The notes below the pieces were generated by a model that searched no databases, had not been told where the DNA came from, and saw nothing but the letters and a program-made list of their open reading frames with translations. A stretch of 64,000 nt of DNA from Cellulomonas sp. WB94 (lineage in GTDB: Bacteria; Actinomycetota; Actinomycetes; Actinomycetales; Cellulomonadaceae): NCBI RefSeq assembly GCF_003115775.1, contig NZ_QEES01000001.1, positions 62,001 to 126,000 of the forward strand, read 5' to 3'. The position numbers and the translations under genes are program-made. Below, piece after piece: positions 26,641 through 34,938 of this stretch (position 1 is the first letter of the stretch; every line of letters starts with the position of its first letter).

Positions 26641-27029
26641 CCCGATCCCCCCAGCGCCGCGCGGCCGCCGGCTACCAGATCCGGGTCGCCGGGCACCTCG
26701 ACCAGCGCTGGTCAGCGTGGTTCGGCGGCCTCGACCTGACCCGAGAGGACGACGGGACGACGAGCCTGACCGGGTTGGTCTCCGACCAGGCCGAGCTGCA
26801 CGGGCTGCTGGCGAAGGTCCGCGACCTGGGCGTCGTCCTCATCTCCGTGGCCGTCATCGATCCGCCTACCGGTGCCGACCCCCTGCCCGACGTAGCGGAC
26901 GCGCACGCAGCGGGCACGCCTCAGGCCCGCGACACCACGTCGCCGAGTGCGCCCACCGGCAGCGGGTACGCCCAGCCTGAGCCGCCGCGCCACCGCAGCG
27001 GGAGCACGAGTCGCTCGAGCTCGGCCTGA
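26637..27029 (+). CDS. Small uncharacterised protein
   Basis: The ATG at 26637 overlaps the preceding stop (ATGA). About 75 N-terminal residues (YQIRVAGHLDQRWSAWFGGLDL ... LHGLLAKVRDLGVVLISVAV) look folded, with an alpha/beta pattern seen in small proteins paired with membrane-protein genes. The C-terminal 50 residues are low-complexity and overlap the convergent gene by 109 bases, so the natural stop may have been lost. I cannot assign a function. Confidence 0.55.
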   Translation: MTRSPQRRAAAGYQIRVAGHLDQRWSAWFGGLDLTREDDGTTSLTGLVSDQAELHGLLAKVRDLGVVLISVAVIDPPTGADPLPDVADAHAAGTPQARDTTSPSAPTGSGYAQPEPPRHRSGSTSRSSSA

Positions 27030-28039
27030 GCCTCCGCGCCTAGTCGCTCCCAGCAGCCCGGACCGAACCCCCGGCTCGCGCTCTCGGCATCGGTGAGCGG
27101 GCGCCCGCACTCGACGCACCGCACGGTGCCATCATCCGAGGGCGTGCGTGCCCACTCCTCGGCGCTGCGAGCACAGAGCCTCTCGGGGCCCTCGTCGATG
27201 CTCACGGTCAGCGTGATCTGCTTGTCGAGGTTCGCCGCGAGCAGGAGGAGCGCGACCGCCTCACCGGTCCCCCGGGTCGTGGTCGCCGCGTTGACGCACC
27301 GGGACATCCGACCCTCGACGATCTCCGCGCCGTACAGGCGCGCCGGCGGGTCGAGCAGCGGCGTCGTCGCGGCGTCCCAGAACCACCACTGGCCCCGCTC
27401 CAGCGACGAGACGGTGCGGCGCGAGCAGACGAGCTGCGAGGTGGTGAGGGCTGCGACGGTCTCCCCGAGGTCGACCACGGCCACGTCGATCACGCACGCT
27501 CCACCGAAGCGGTCGGCGGCCTCGATGTGCATCGACCGGAACTGCGCTGGGCGCACGGCGGCGGCCACGGCTCCGATGAGATGACCCCAGTCCCCCGGCC
27601 AGCCGCTCACGCCGCGGGACAGCGGCTCGGCGTCGACCGCGAACGGCATCCCTGCGTCGGTCCACGCGGCCGGCAGGGGAAGCGCGGGGCGACCCACCAG
27701 CCCGATTCGGCCGTCGTCGAACACGACGCCGGACTGACGCGACCAGACCTCGATCGCCTCACGCACTGCGGCGAGCGGCACCGACTGGTCGACGACCTCG
27801 TCGGAGGCGCACCAGGCCCGCGCCAGGTCGTCCACGCCCAGCGGAGCCGCCGAGCTGAGGAGCAGGGCGGGCAAGGTCGCCTCGACGCAGCTGTCGAGGT
27901 AGCGCGCGGGGTCCAGCGGGCGGACGCGGGCGGTCGCCGACCCCGCCGGGGGATCCTCGGCCGCCGTCGGGCTCGCATCGACGACGCGCACGCCGCTGGC
28001 TGCGTCGACAAGTTCCGGAACATTCTCGAGTGCTGTCAC
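26921..28039 (-). CDS. Uncharacterised protein with a C-terminal Cys4 zinc-finger-like (DUF6011) motif
   Basis: 372 residues without signal peptide or membrane helix. The N-terminal 300 residues are not recognised. Residues about 320-350 read VRCVECGRPLTDAESASRGF then GPGCWERL, the Cys-x2-Cys...Cys pattern of DUF6011, which probably binds zinc and often sits in mobile or DNA-related proteins. The frame is intact and codon use matches neighbours, so it is expressed. It converges on a small gene and overlaps it. Confidence 0.7.
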   Translation of the reverse strand: MTALENVPELVDAASGVRVVDASPTAAEDPPAGSATARVRPLDPARYLDSCVEATLPALLLSSAAPLGVDDLARAWCASDEVVDQSVPLAAVREAIEVWSRQSGVVFDDGRIGLVGRPALPLPAAWTDAGMPFAVDAEPLSRGVSGWPGDWGHLIGAVAAAVRPAQFRSMHIEAADRFGGACVIDVAVVDLGETVAALTTSQLVCSRRTVSSLERGQWWFWDAATTPLLDPPARLYGAEIVEGRMSRCVNAATTTRGTGEAVALLLLAANLDKQITLTVSIDEGPERLCARSAEEWARTPSDDGTVRCVECGRPLTDAESASRGFGPGCWERLGAEAQAELERLVLPLRWRGGSGWAYPLPVGALGDVVSRA

Positions 28040-28333
28040 ACGTCACCCTCTCCGCTGCCGCAGCGCGCCCGGCCACGCGGTGCCCAGGCGTTGGTCGCCG
28101 CTCCACTCGTCACATCGGCCGGTAGTGCGGACGGCTTGACCCCGACGGCGCCCCGTGGGTGGCGAACCGTCACGTGCTCCGCCGCACTTGACCCCGTTTG
28201 TGCCGGTCAGCGGCGTATTCGTCCGCTGAGTTCACCCGCCGCACGCTGGCCGACCACTCACCAGCGACCGGGCGGCTGCCGATGGACCTGGTGCCGGTAG
28301 GGCCGGCGTGCAGGGCAGAGGAGACGGCAGACC

Positions 28334-29926
28334 GTGACCGAACGAACGGTGGATCTGGTCGATGAGACCGGGCGGCTCGACGAGGCCGCCATAGAGCCTG
28401 GCTCCACGCCTGCGGCCGACCTCGAGCCTGTCGCCATCACCGTGCCGGACGCGCACGCTGAGGACGAGCAGTGGTTCCCCCGGCTGATCGGCGTGCTGAT
28501 CCTGGGCCTGGCCGGTGCGGGCGCTGTGCTGATGCTGCTCGCGACACTCGCGACCGGGCCGGCCGCGGGGGTCGCACCGACGCAGGGCGTCCTGTTCGGC
28601 ATCTGGACCTTCCTGTACGCGACCGAGGCACCGACGCCGCGCGTGGCGGTCGCCGCCGTCGGGCTGGCTGTCCTGTTCGCCGCCGGTGTGGCGCTGCTCG
28701 AACGGCGCATCACCAACCAGTCGCGCCGTTCCGTCAACATCGGGACCAACCCGCTCGCGCCCAAGCTCGTCATGGCGCGGACCCAGGGTGAGTTCGCCGG
28801 CCCCGTCACCGTCACCGTCCTGATCCCCGCGCACAACGAAGAGGCGTCGCTCTCCGCGACGATCGCGTCCCTCGTCGGCCAGTCGCACCGCCCCGAGCGG
28901 ATCATCGTCGTCGCCGACAACTGCACCGACTCGACCGTCGCGATCGCACGTCGGGCCGGTGTCGAGGTCATCGAGTCCGTCGACAACACCCGGAAGAAGG
29001 CCGGCGCGCTGAACCAGGTGCTGCGGCGGATCCTGCCGGAGCAGGGGCACAACGACGTCGTCATGGTCGTGGACGCGGACACCAGGCTGGACGACGGGTT
29101 CCTCGAGGCGGCGGTCGCCCGGCTCACCGCCGATCGGGCGCTCATGGCAGTCGGCGGGCTGTTCTACGGAGACGAGGGCGCCGGGCTGCTCGGCCAGTTC
29201 CAGCGCAATGAGTACATCCGCTACAGCCGCGAGATCCGACGTCGACGCGGCAAGGTGTTCGTGCTGACCGGGACTGCGTCGCTGTTCCGGCCCGAGGCGC
29301 TCCGGACCGTCGCCGGCAGCCGCGGCACCTCGCTCCCCGGCACACCCGGGGACGTGTACGACACCGCTGCCCTGACCGAGGACAACGAGCTCACGATCGC
29401 CCTGAAGTCGCTCGGGGCGCTGATGATCTCGCCCGAGCGCTGCACGGTCGTCACCGAGGTCATGCCCACCTGGCGGACGCTGTGGGCTCAGCGGCTGCGG
29501 TGGCAGCGCGGGGCGCTGGAGAACCTCGGCGCCTACGGCATGACCCGCAAGACGCTGCGCTACTGGCTCCAGCAGCTCGGCATCGGCTACGGGGTCATCG
29601 CCCTCGCCTCCTACTTCGTCCTGATCCTCACCATGCTGCTGTCGATGGACACCTGGGTCTGGTTCCCCTTCTGGATGGGGCTGGGACTCCTGTTCACCGT
29701 CGAACGCGTCGTCACGGTGTGGAAGGGAGGGTGGATGGCCCGCCTGCTCGCAGCCACGCTGTTCCCCGAGCTCGTCTTCGCGGCGTTCCTCGACGTCGTC
29801 TACGTCAAGGGGGTCCTCGACATCACGCTCGGGCGGCAAGCGAGCTGGAAGCACGTCGAGCATGCGGCACCTGTGGACGGCCTGTCCGCCGTCGTCGGTC
29901 CCGCCGACCGTCTGACGGCGGTGTGA
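28334..29926 (+). CDS. Membrane-bound GT2 glycosyltransferase (BcsA/PgaC-like)
   Basis: 530 residues: two N-terminal membrane helices (52-72, 107-122), a GT2 catalytic domain and at least three C-terminal helices. Catalytic markers are PAHNEE (165-170), DAD (247-249), TED (348-350) and QRLRW (386-390), the D,D,D,QxxRW set of processive enzymes that make and extrude polysaccharide. Sugar identity is not predictable here. The GTG at 28334 follows AGAGGAG by ten bases. The stop overlaps the GTG of a small membrane-protein gene, a likely partner. Confidence 0.88.
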   Translation: MTERTVDLVDETGRLDEAAIEPGSTPAADLEPVAITVPDAHAEDEQWFPRLIGVLILGLAGAGAVLMLLATLATGPAAGVAPTQGVLFGIWTFLYATEAPTPRVAVAAVGLAVLFAAGVALLERRITNQSRRSVNIGTNPLAPKLVMARTQGEFAGPVTVTVLIPAHNEEASLSATIASLVGQSHRPERIIVVADNCTDSTVAIARRAGVEVIESVDNTRKKAGALNQVLRRILPEQGHNDVVMVVDADTRLDDGFLEAAVARLTADRALMAVGGLFYGDEGAGLLGQFQRNEYIRYSREIRRRRGKVFVLTGTASLFRPEALRTVAGSRGTSLPGTPGDVYDTAALTEDNELTIALKSLGALMISPERCTVVTEVMPTWRTLWAQRLRWQRGALENLGAYGMTRKTLRYWLQQLGIGYGVIALASYFVLILTMLLSMDTWVWFPFWMGLGLLFTVERVVTVWKGGWMARLLAATLFPELVFAAFLDVVYVKGVLDITLGRQASWKHVEHAAPVDGLSAVVGPADRLTAV

Positions 29927-30180
29927 CGACGATGCTGGACCTCCTCTCCACCGTGGCCGCCGCCGCCGTGCCTCAGGGCCTGCTCTTCCCCGGGTCGGTC
30001 GTCCGGTCCGCCCCGTTCCAGGTCCTTGCCGCGTTCGTGGCGATCAACACGTTGGTCTACGGGACCCTCGCCGCCGCGAAAGCGCTCCCCAAGGTCTACG
30101 CGCCGGCCTGGTTCGGCGGGCGGAACCGCCGAGCGCAGAACCGCAGCATCTTCCCCGACCCACCGGAACGCGACAGCTGA
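29923..30180 (+). CDS. Small membrane protein coupled to the GT2
   Basis: 85 residues from the GTG at 29923, which overlaps the GT2 stop (GTGA); an ATG at 29932 is an alternative. One or two hydrophobic helices (LDLLSTVAAAAVPQGLLF; FQVLAAFVAINTLVYGTLA) are followed by a polar basic tail ending PDPPERDS. It is probably a membrane accessory to the glycosyltransferase. No family was recognised. A strong terminator hairpin follows immediately. Confidence 0.65.
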   Translation: MTTMLDLLSTVAAAAVPQGLLFPGSVVRSAPFQVLAAFVAINTLVYGTLAAAKALPKVYAPAWFGGRNRRAQNRSIFPDPPERDS

Positions 30181-30224
30181 CGAGGCACGGCGCCGCCGGA
30201 CGTGATCCGGCGACGCCGTGCTCG
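30181..30224. terminator. Long hairpin between convergent genes
   Basis: Positions 30181-30200 and 30206-30224 pair over about 19 bp with one bulge and one mismatch, and a 5-base loop. It starts right after the stop of the GT2 operon and lies 4 bases from the S53 gene's 3' end, so it can serve both directions. Confidence 0.8.
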
Positions 30225-30228
30225 TCGA

Positions 30229-31770
30229 CTACGGCGCCGCGACCAGGGCCGACACGTACGCGGGGCCGGCAGGGACGCCCCATCCGGTCGTCAGGTCGTA
30301 GCCGGACGTGGTCGGGTACCCGGGCACGGGGTCAGGCGTCAGCGCGCCGTCCGCACCGATGTCCCAGACCCGGTTGGTGTCCAGGTGACCGCTGGGCGTC
30401 GTTCCGTAGGTGGCCGGGACCACGTCGCTGAACGCCGTGCCCCGCGGGAACCCGGCGGCGTAGATCACGGGGTTGAGGTTGCCGAGCGGCGCCTTGCTCG
30501 CAGCGAGGCGCTGCTGGTTGGCCAGCGCGGTGAGGGCGGCGGCCTGCGGGGAGGACGCCGAGGTGCCGCCGTACACGTGCCAGCCGACCCGGCTGACTCC
30601 CGGGAAGAACGACGTGTAGACGAGCACGCCGCCGTTGACCGACGAGTTCCACGCGAGGTCGGGCACGCCGCGGTGCGTCCCGACGACGCCCGCGACCGTG
30701 TCCTGGTAGGACGGGCGCGGGTAGACGGTCGACAGGCCGCCACCGGTTACCAGGCCCGCCCAGCCCTCGTTGTCGACCGGCTCGGTGCTGCCGCCGTCGT
30801 CCCACGCGAAGTAGTCCGGGTTCAGGCTGCCGTCGGCAAGGAACGGGGTGTCGCTGGTCGGGTCCCAGGTCCAGCCGTACTGCAGCTGGGTGCCGCCGAC
30901 CGACGTGACATACGGCGAGACGTTCGGGTAGGAGACCTGCGGGTCGGGGCTCGTCGCGGTCTGGCGGTGGGCGCGGGTCACGCCGATCGAGCCCGAGTCA
31001 CCCGACGACGCGAAGAAGGTGTCGCCCTTGGCGACCCCCTTCGCGAACGTCGTGTCGAACCTCGCGAACGCGACCTTGGCGGCCTGCGGGCTCGCGAACG
31101 CCGACTCGTCCGTGCCGAAGGACATCGAGAACACGGTGCCCGCCGGGAAGCGGTCGATCGCGGTGTCGATCGCGTTCATGAGGTTGGGCAGACCAGGCAC
31201 GCCTTGGGTCTCGGCCGGGGGCGTGGCCAGCAGCACGATGTGGGCGGCCGGCGCCAGCGCATACGCCCACTCGACATCCAAGGCGGCCTCGCCCGCCCAG
31301 CCGGCCGCGGCCGCCGGTCCGGACTGCGAGCTGCCGTTGCCGTTCACGGTGTCGGTCGGGAGTCCCGGCTCTCCTTGCGGGAACCACTGCTCGATGCTGG
31401 GCACCGGGCCACCGAACGACGACGCGAACGTCGCGAGGTCCGCCTCCGCCGTCGGGCTCCCGTAGGAGTCGACGAGGACGATCGTCTGGCCGGCACCTTC
31501 AGTGCTGGCCGCGGTCAGCGCGGGCAGCCCGTGCGCGGCGCGGATCTCGTTCGGGCCGTAGCAGTGGTAGTAGGCGTAGGTCTTGACCGGCGCCGGCGAC
31601 ACGCACGCCGGTGGGGTTGCTGTCCCGGTGGGTGTGGCCGGTGTGTCCGGGGCCTCGGCGGCGAACGGTACGACGGCGGGCGAAGCCGCCGGCACACCAC
31701 CCGACGCAACACCCGCCATGGCCGCGAGGCCGATCACCGTGCCAGAAGCCAGAGCAACGACTGTGCGCAT
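30229..31770 (-). CDS. Secreted S53-family (sedolisin) peptidase without a pro-domain
   Basis: 513 residues. Residues 1-30 are a signal peptide. The catalytic region has Glu161 and Asp165 (GEAALDVEW), the oxyanion Asp258 (SSGDSG) and the nucleophile Ser404 in YGGTSASSP, the complete Glu/Asp/Ser set of sedolisins, plus a C-terminal calcium-site region (DIGADG, YDLTTGWG). Most family members carry a pro-kumamolisin domain of about 180 residues; here only about 35 lie between signal peptide and catalytic domain. GGGGAG lies before the ATG at 31770. An exported acid-type protease, or a divergent relative, is likely. Confidence 0.82.
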   Translation of the reverse strand: MRTVVALASGTVIGLAAMAGVASGGVPAASPAVVPFAAEAPDTPATPTGTATPPACVSPAPVKTYAYYHCYGPNEIRAAHGLPALTAASTEGAGQTIVLVDSYGSPTAEADLATFASSFGGPVPSIEQWFPQGEPGLPTDTVNGNGSSQSGPAAAAGWAGEAALDVEWAYALAPAAHIVLLATPPAETQGVPGLPNLMNAIDTAIDRFPAGTVFSMSFGTDESAFASPQAAKVAFARFDTTFAKGVAKGDTFFASSGDSGSIGVTRAHRQTATSPDPQVSYPNVSPYVTSVGGTQLQYGWTWDPTSDTPFLADGSLNPDYFAWDDGGSTEPVDNEGWAGLVTGGGLSTVYPRPSYQDTVAGVVGTHRGVPDLAWNSSVNGGVLVYTSFFPGVSRVGWHVYGGTSASSPQAAALTALANQQRLAASKAPLGNLNPVIYAAGFPRGTAFSDVVPATYGTTPSGHLDTNRVWDIGADGALTPDPVPGYPTTSGYDLTTGWGVPAGPAYVSALVAAP

Positions 31771-32007
31771 GAGCACTCCCCGATCGGAGTCGATGACGCA
31801 TCTGCCCGCCCCGGTTGGTCGGGCGACATCACGGACAATACGACTCCCGCAACGGCCCCGAGCGCAACCCCTGGGCCGCCCCCGCTGCTGGCTCCGGTCA
31901 CGCGGTCCGGTCACGCGGCACGGCTGGCGGCAAGGGGGTCGTCGTCCTGGCGACGCAGCGGTGACGCGCGGTCGACACGCGCGGAGGCCGTCCGCAGCAG
32001 GAGCCGG

Positions 32008-32880
32008 TCAGGCGAGGTCGGCCAGGACCGGCACCGCGGGTGCCACCTGGGTCTGCACCCAGGTGGCCAGGGCGCCCTTCGGCGGCATCACGATGACGCT
32101 CTCCACGCCGAGCACCACGTAGGGAGCCATGCGTTCGGCGAACGCGGCTGGGTCGCCCACCATGAGCTCCGGGCCGCCGTCGAGCAGGGTCACCCGGATC
32201 TCGGCCGGGTCGCGGCCGACGTCGTCGCAGTGACGGCGCAGGACGTCGAGCTTGTGCGCGATCTCGTCCGGCGAGCTGGGGAACAGGTTGCACGCGTCGC
32301 CGTACTGCGCCACCAGCCGGAGCGTCTTGCGCTCACCGGAGCCGCCGATGAGCACCTCGGGGCGGCGGTTCAGTGGCAGCGGGGAGCACAACGTCTCCGC
32401 CAGCCTGTAGTGCGTTCCGTCATACGGTCCGTCGTTGTCCGGGTCCCACATCTGCCGGCAGATCTGCAGCGTCTCCTCGAGCCGCTCGAACCGCTCCGCG
32501 AGCGGCGGGTACGGCACACCGAGCGCGAGGTGCTCGCGCTCGTACCAGGCCGCTCCGATCCCGAGCGTCGCCCGTCCGCCAGAGAGCACGTCGAGCGTCG
32601 CGGCGATCTTGGCGAGCAGGCCTGGGTGCCGGTACGTGACACCGGTGACCAGGACGCCCAGCTGGACCGTCGACGTCAGCCCGGCGAAGTAGCCGAGCGT
32701 CGTGTACGCCTCGAGCATCGGGTCCTGGGCCGGGTAGCCGGGCATCTGGAACCAGTGGTCCATCACCGAGAGCCACGAGACCCCACCGGCCTCGACGGCC
32801 TCGCAGGTGTCCGCGAGCTCGCGCCGCAGCTGGTTCGGCTCGACGGCGTCGAACCGGAACACGTGCACACCGATGCGCAT
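32008..32880 (-). CDS. LLM-class F420-dependent oxidoreductase
   Basis: 290 residues of the luciferase-like barrel. Markers are GGVSWLSVMDHW, LGVLVTGVTYRHPGLLAKIAATLDVLSGGR (split by function: phosphate- and F420-binding loops), LGIGAAWYEREH and the C-terminal ELMVGDPAAFAERMAPY. Enzymes of this class transfer hydride from reduced F420 to varied substrates; specificity is unknown. A divergent PPOX-type protein that may also use F420 starts 142 bases away. An 11-bp perfect hairpin lies inside the last 60 bases of the gene. Confidence 0.85.
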   Translation of the reverse strand: MRIGVHVFRFDAVEPNQLRRELADTCEAVEAGGVSWLSVMDHWFQMPGYPAQDPMLEAYTTLGYFAGLTSTVQLGVLVTGVTYRHPGLLAKIAATLDVLSGGRATLGIGAAWYEREHLALGVPYPPLAERFERLEETLQICRQMWDPDNDGPYDGTHYRLAETLCSPLPLNRRPEVLIGGSGERKTLRLVAQYGDACNLFPSSPDEIAHKLDVLRRHCDDVGRDPAEIRVTLLDGGPELMVGDPAAFAERMAPYVVLGVESVIVMPPKGALATWVQTQVAPAVPVLADLA

Positions 32881-33022
32881 GGCTGCCCCTGTCGTTCTGC
32901 GTCGGCGGATGCTGACCGGTCAAGCGTGGCGCTTCGAGCGCGCTCCAAGTCAACCCCGCAGGGACCGACGTCGACTTCTGCCCCGCACGGACCACACTGA
33001 GCTGACCGAGAGGGGTACCCGG

Positions 33023-33421
33023 ATGTTCACCGACACAGAGCTGGCCTACCTCAGGAGCCAGCACCTCGGACGGATCGCGACGCAGAAGCCCGACGGGACC
33101 CTGCAGAACAGCCCCGTGGGGTTCCGCTACAACGCCGCCGAAGGCACCATCGACATCGGCGGGTTCCACCTGGAAGACAGCCGCAAGTACCGCAACGTCG
33201 CCGCGAACGGGCGGGTTGCGTTCGTCGTCGACGACCTGGTGTCGGTCCAGCCGTGGCGTGTGCGTTGCGTCGAGATCCGCGGCCGCGCCGAGGTGCTCCC
33301 CACGCACGGCACCCGACCGGCGCTGATCCGGATCCACCCTGAGCGCATCATCAGCTTCGGCATCGAGGAACCCGACACCGAGGCGCACAGCCTGAGCGTC
33401 AATGCGCGCGACGTGCGCTGA
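33023..33421 (+). CDS. PPOX-class F420-dependent oxidoreductase
   Basis: 132 residues with the split-barrel flavin/F420-binding fold: LRSQHLGRIATQKPDGTLQNSPVGF, FHLEDSRKYRNVAANGRVAFVVDD and CVEIRGRAEV. Sequence is close to the F420-binding members of the PPOX superfamily rather than FMN-dependent PdxH. GAGAGGGG lies before the ATG at 33023. The 3' end overlaps the convergent PadR gene by 23 bases. Substrate unknown. Confidence 0.85.
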   Translation: MFTDTELAYLRSQHLGRIATQKPDGTLQNSPVGFRYNAAEGTIDIGGFHLEDSRKYRNVAANGRVAFVVDDLVSVQPWRVRCVEIRGRAEVLPTHGTRPALIRIHPERIISFGIEEPDTEAHSLSVNARDVR

Positions 33422-34082
33422 CACGTCCGCCGCCGTCGGTCCGGGGCACTTCGGACCGTGACTGCTGGGCATCGACGAGGGTGAGGAGCTCACGCAGGCT
33501 GGCCTCGGCGTCCCACCGCCCTGGACTGTCGGCGCCGTCCCACTCCCCCGTCTCGTCTCGGGCCCAGCGCGCCCAGCGGAGAACGGCGAGCTCCTGCTCC
33601 AGCTGGAGGCGCATGGTGAGCGCACTGAGGTGCAGGCGTTGCGGAAACGCGAACTCCTCCAGCGACGCCCGCGCCATCGCAGCCAGGGCGTCGACGCGCT
33701 GTGCGGACTCGTCCTCGATCCGGCCCAGGGTGCCCTCCAGCTGGGTCAGCGTTCCGGCGTCCGCGAAGAACACCTTCACGAGCGCGGCGAACTCCAGGCC
33801 GCGCGGCTCCGGGGGTTCAGTGAGCCAGCGCGCCAGGGCATCGGTGCCGGCATCGGTGATCGCGTAGACCGTTCGCGGTCGCTTTCCGGTCGCCTCGACC
33901 GTGGCCGTGGCCAGCCCTGCGGCGACGAGCAGCTTGGGCTCGTCGTAGAGCGTGCGTTCGGCGCGCGGCCAGAACCAGTGGAGGCTGCGCTGCACCTGCT
34001 TCGCCAGCTCATAGGTCGTCCACGGTCGCAGCCGCAGCAACCCGAGCAACGCGTACGACGTGGTGCTACCGGAGAAGGGCAT
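33399..34082 (-). CDS. PadR-family transcriptional regulator
   Basis: 227 residues. An N-terminal winged helix (YALLGLLRLRPWTTYELAKQV; RAERTLYDEPKLLVAAGLATA; wing GKRPRTVYAITDAG) is followed by a helical dimerisation domain, as in PadR subfamily 1. It is divergent from the HOD-like gene and a nested palindrome centred at 34118.5 lies between them, so autoregulation and control of the dioxygenase/PIG-L pair are likely. The C-terminal 25 residues are polar and may be dispensable. Confidence 0.86.
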   Translation of the reverse strand: MPFSGSTTSYALLGLLRLRPWTTYELAKQVQRSLHWFWPRAERTLYDEPKLLVAAGLATATVEATGKRPRTVYAITDAGTDALARWLTEPPEPRGLEFAALVKVFFADAGTLTQLEGTLGRIEDESAQRVDALAAMARASLEEFAFPQRLHLSALTMRLQLEQELAVLRWARWARDETGEWDGADSPGRWDAEASLRELLTLVDAQQSRSEVPRTDGGGRVSARRAH

Positions 34083-34090
34083 GAACCATC

Positions 34091-34141
34091 TTGACATGCT
34101 GCACAGTGCAGTATCTAGAGTGATACTGCAAAGGACAGCAT
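34091..34141. promoter_or_regulatory. Nested palindrome and promoter between padR-type gene and HOD-like gene
   Basis: TGCAGTATC (34107-34115) and GATACTGCA (34122-34130) form a perfect inner dyad; ATGCTG (34096-34101) and CAGCAT (34136-34141) form an outer dyad with exactly the same centre. A consensus -35 TTGACA (34091-34096) precedes a -10-like TAGAGT (34116-34121) with a 19-base gap. The layout suits a PadR operator covering a rightward promoter. Confidence 0.7.
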
Positions 34142-34158
34142 CAGAGAGGATGCCCACC

Positions 34159-34938
34159 ATGCAGACCACCCCGACCCCGCTCGCCGCCACCCTGCTCGGC
34201 ACCGGTGAGCCTGCCGTCGTCCTCGTCCCCGGCTGGTGCGGGGACCGGAGCGTGTTCGACGACCTCGTCGCCGGCCTCGGTTCACGGCGACGAGCCCTCT
34301 CGCTCGACCTGCCGGCTCACGGCGACTCGCCGGACACCGGCGGCGACTTCACCACCGACGACGTCATCGACTCGGTCGTCGCCGCGCTCGACGACGCCAG
34401 GATCGACCAGGTGGTCCCGGTCCTGCTGTCGCACGCCGGCTGGGCCGGCATCGGCCTGCGCCGTCGGCTCGGTGCCCGCGTGCCTGGGCTGGTGTTCCTG
34501 GACTGGATGGTCCTGGGCACGCCGCCCGGCTTCGCGGACGCGCTCTCCGGTATCCAGTCCCCCGCCTGGGCGCAGGTGCGTGCGGGTCTGGCAGGCATGT
34601 GGACGAGCGGCCTGGACAACGCCCGCCTGCTCGCCTACGTGGCCTCCATGGCCGGCTACGGCCGGGCCCACTGGGCCCGCGCCGGCCGGGAGATCTCCGC
34701 CGGCTTCGCCGAGCACCCGGTACCCCTGGCCGCGGTCGAGGCGCTCCAGCCGTGCCAGGCGCTGCACCTGTACGCACAGCCGTCCGACGACGCGGTCCTT
34801 CGAGGGCAGGAGGAGTACTCCCGAGCGCACCCCTGGTTCAGGGTCGAGCGACTGGACGCCCGCAGCCACTTCCCGATGTTCGAGGACGCGGGCACGATCG
34901 TGGAGAGGATCGAGCGCTTCGTGAGGACCCTGGGATGA
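34159..34938 (+). CDS. HOD-like alpha/beta-hydrolase-fold cofactor-less dioxygenase
   Basis: 259 residues. The fold is alpha/beta hydrolase, but details resemble 1-H-3-hydroxy-4-oxoquinaldine 2,4-dioxygenase (HOD): the elbow LLSHAGW (Ser91), VFLDW (Asp115), YGRAHWARAGREISAGF, LHLYAQPSDD, AHPWFRVERL and RSHFPMFE (His237). HOD enzymes cleave N-heteroaromatic rings with O2 and without cofactor; the relative AqdC degrades the Pseudomonas quinolone signal. A plain esterase role is less likely from these motifs, but substrate is unproven. Start ATG at 34159 follows AGAGAGGA by eight bases; an ATG at 34150 is too close. It overlaps the next gene by ATGA. Confidence 0.75.
   Translation: MQTTPTPLAATLLGTGEPAVVLVPGWCGDRSVFDDLVAGLGSRRRALSLDLPAHGDSPDTGGDFTTDDVIDSVVAALDDARIDQVVPVLLSHAGWAGIGLRRRLGARVPGLVFLDWMVLGTPPGFADALSGIQSPAWAQVRAGLAGMWTSGLDNARLLAYVASMAGYGRAHWARAGREISAGFAEHPVPLAAVEALQPCQALHLYAQPSDDAVLRGQEEYSRAHPWFRVERLDARSHFPMFEDAGTIVERIERFVRTLG

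Noticed and set aside
28135-28196. CTTGACCCCG twice and a 7-bp inverted repeat (28207-28229) upstream of the GT2 gene
   Set aside because: Could be promoter elements, but spacing to a -10 box is not convincing.
28232-29863. 543-codon open frame on the minus strand
   Set aside because: Fully antisense to the GT2 gene; no conserved motif.
31894-31918. 12-bp direct repeat CCGGTCACGCGG with one base between
   Set aside because: Short GC-rich repeat; chance or a small slip duplication, no clear role.
30202-33000. 932-codon open frame on the plus strand
   Set aside because: Spans the antisense of the S53 and LLM genes and a true intergenic gap; composition is a shadow pattern.
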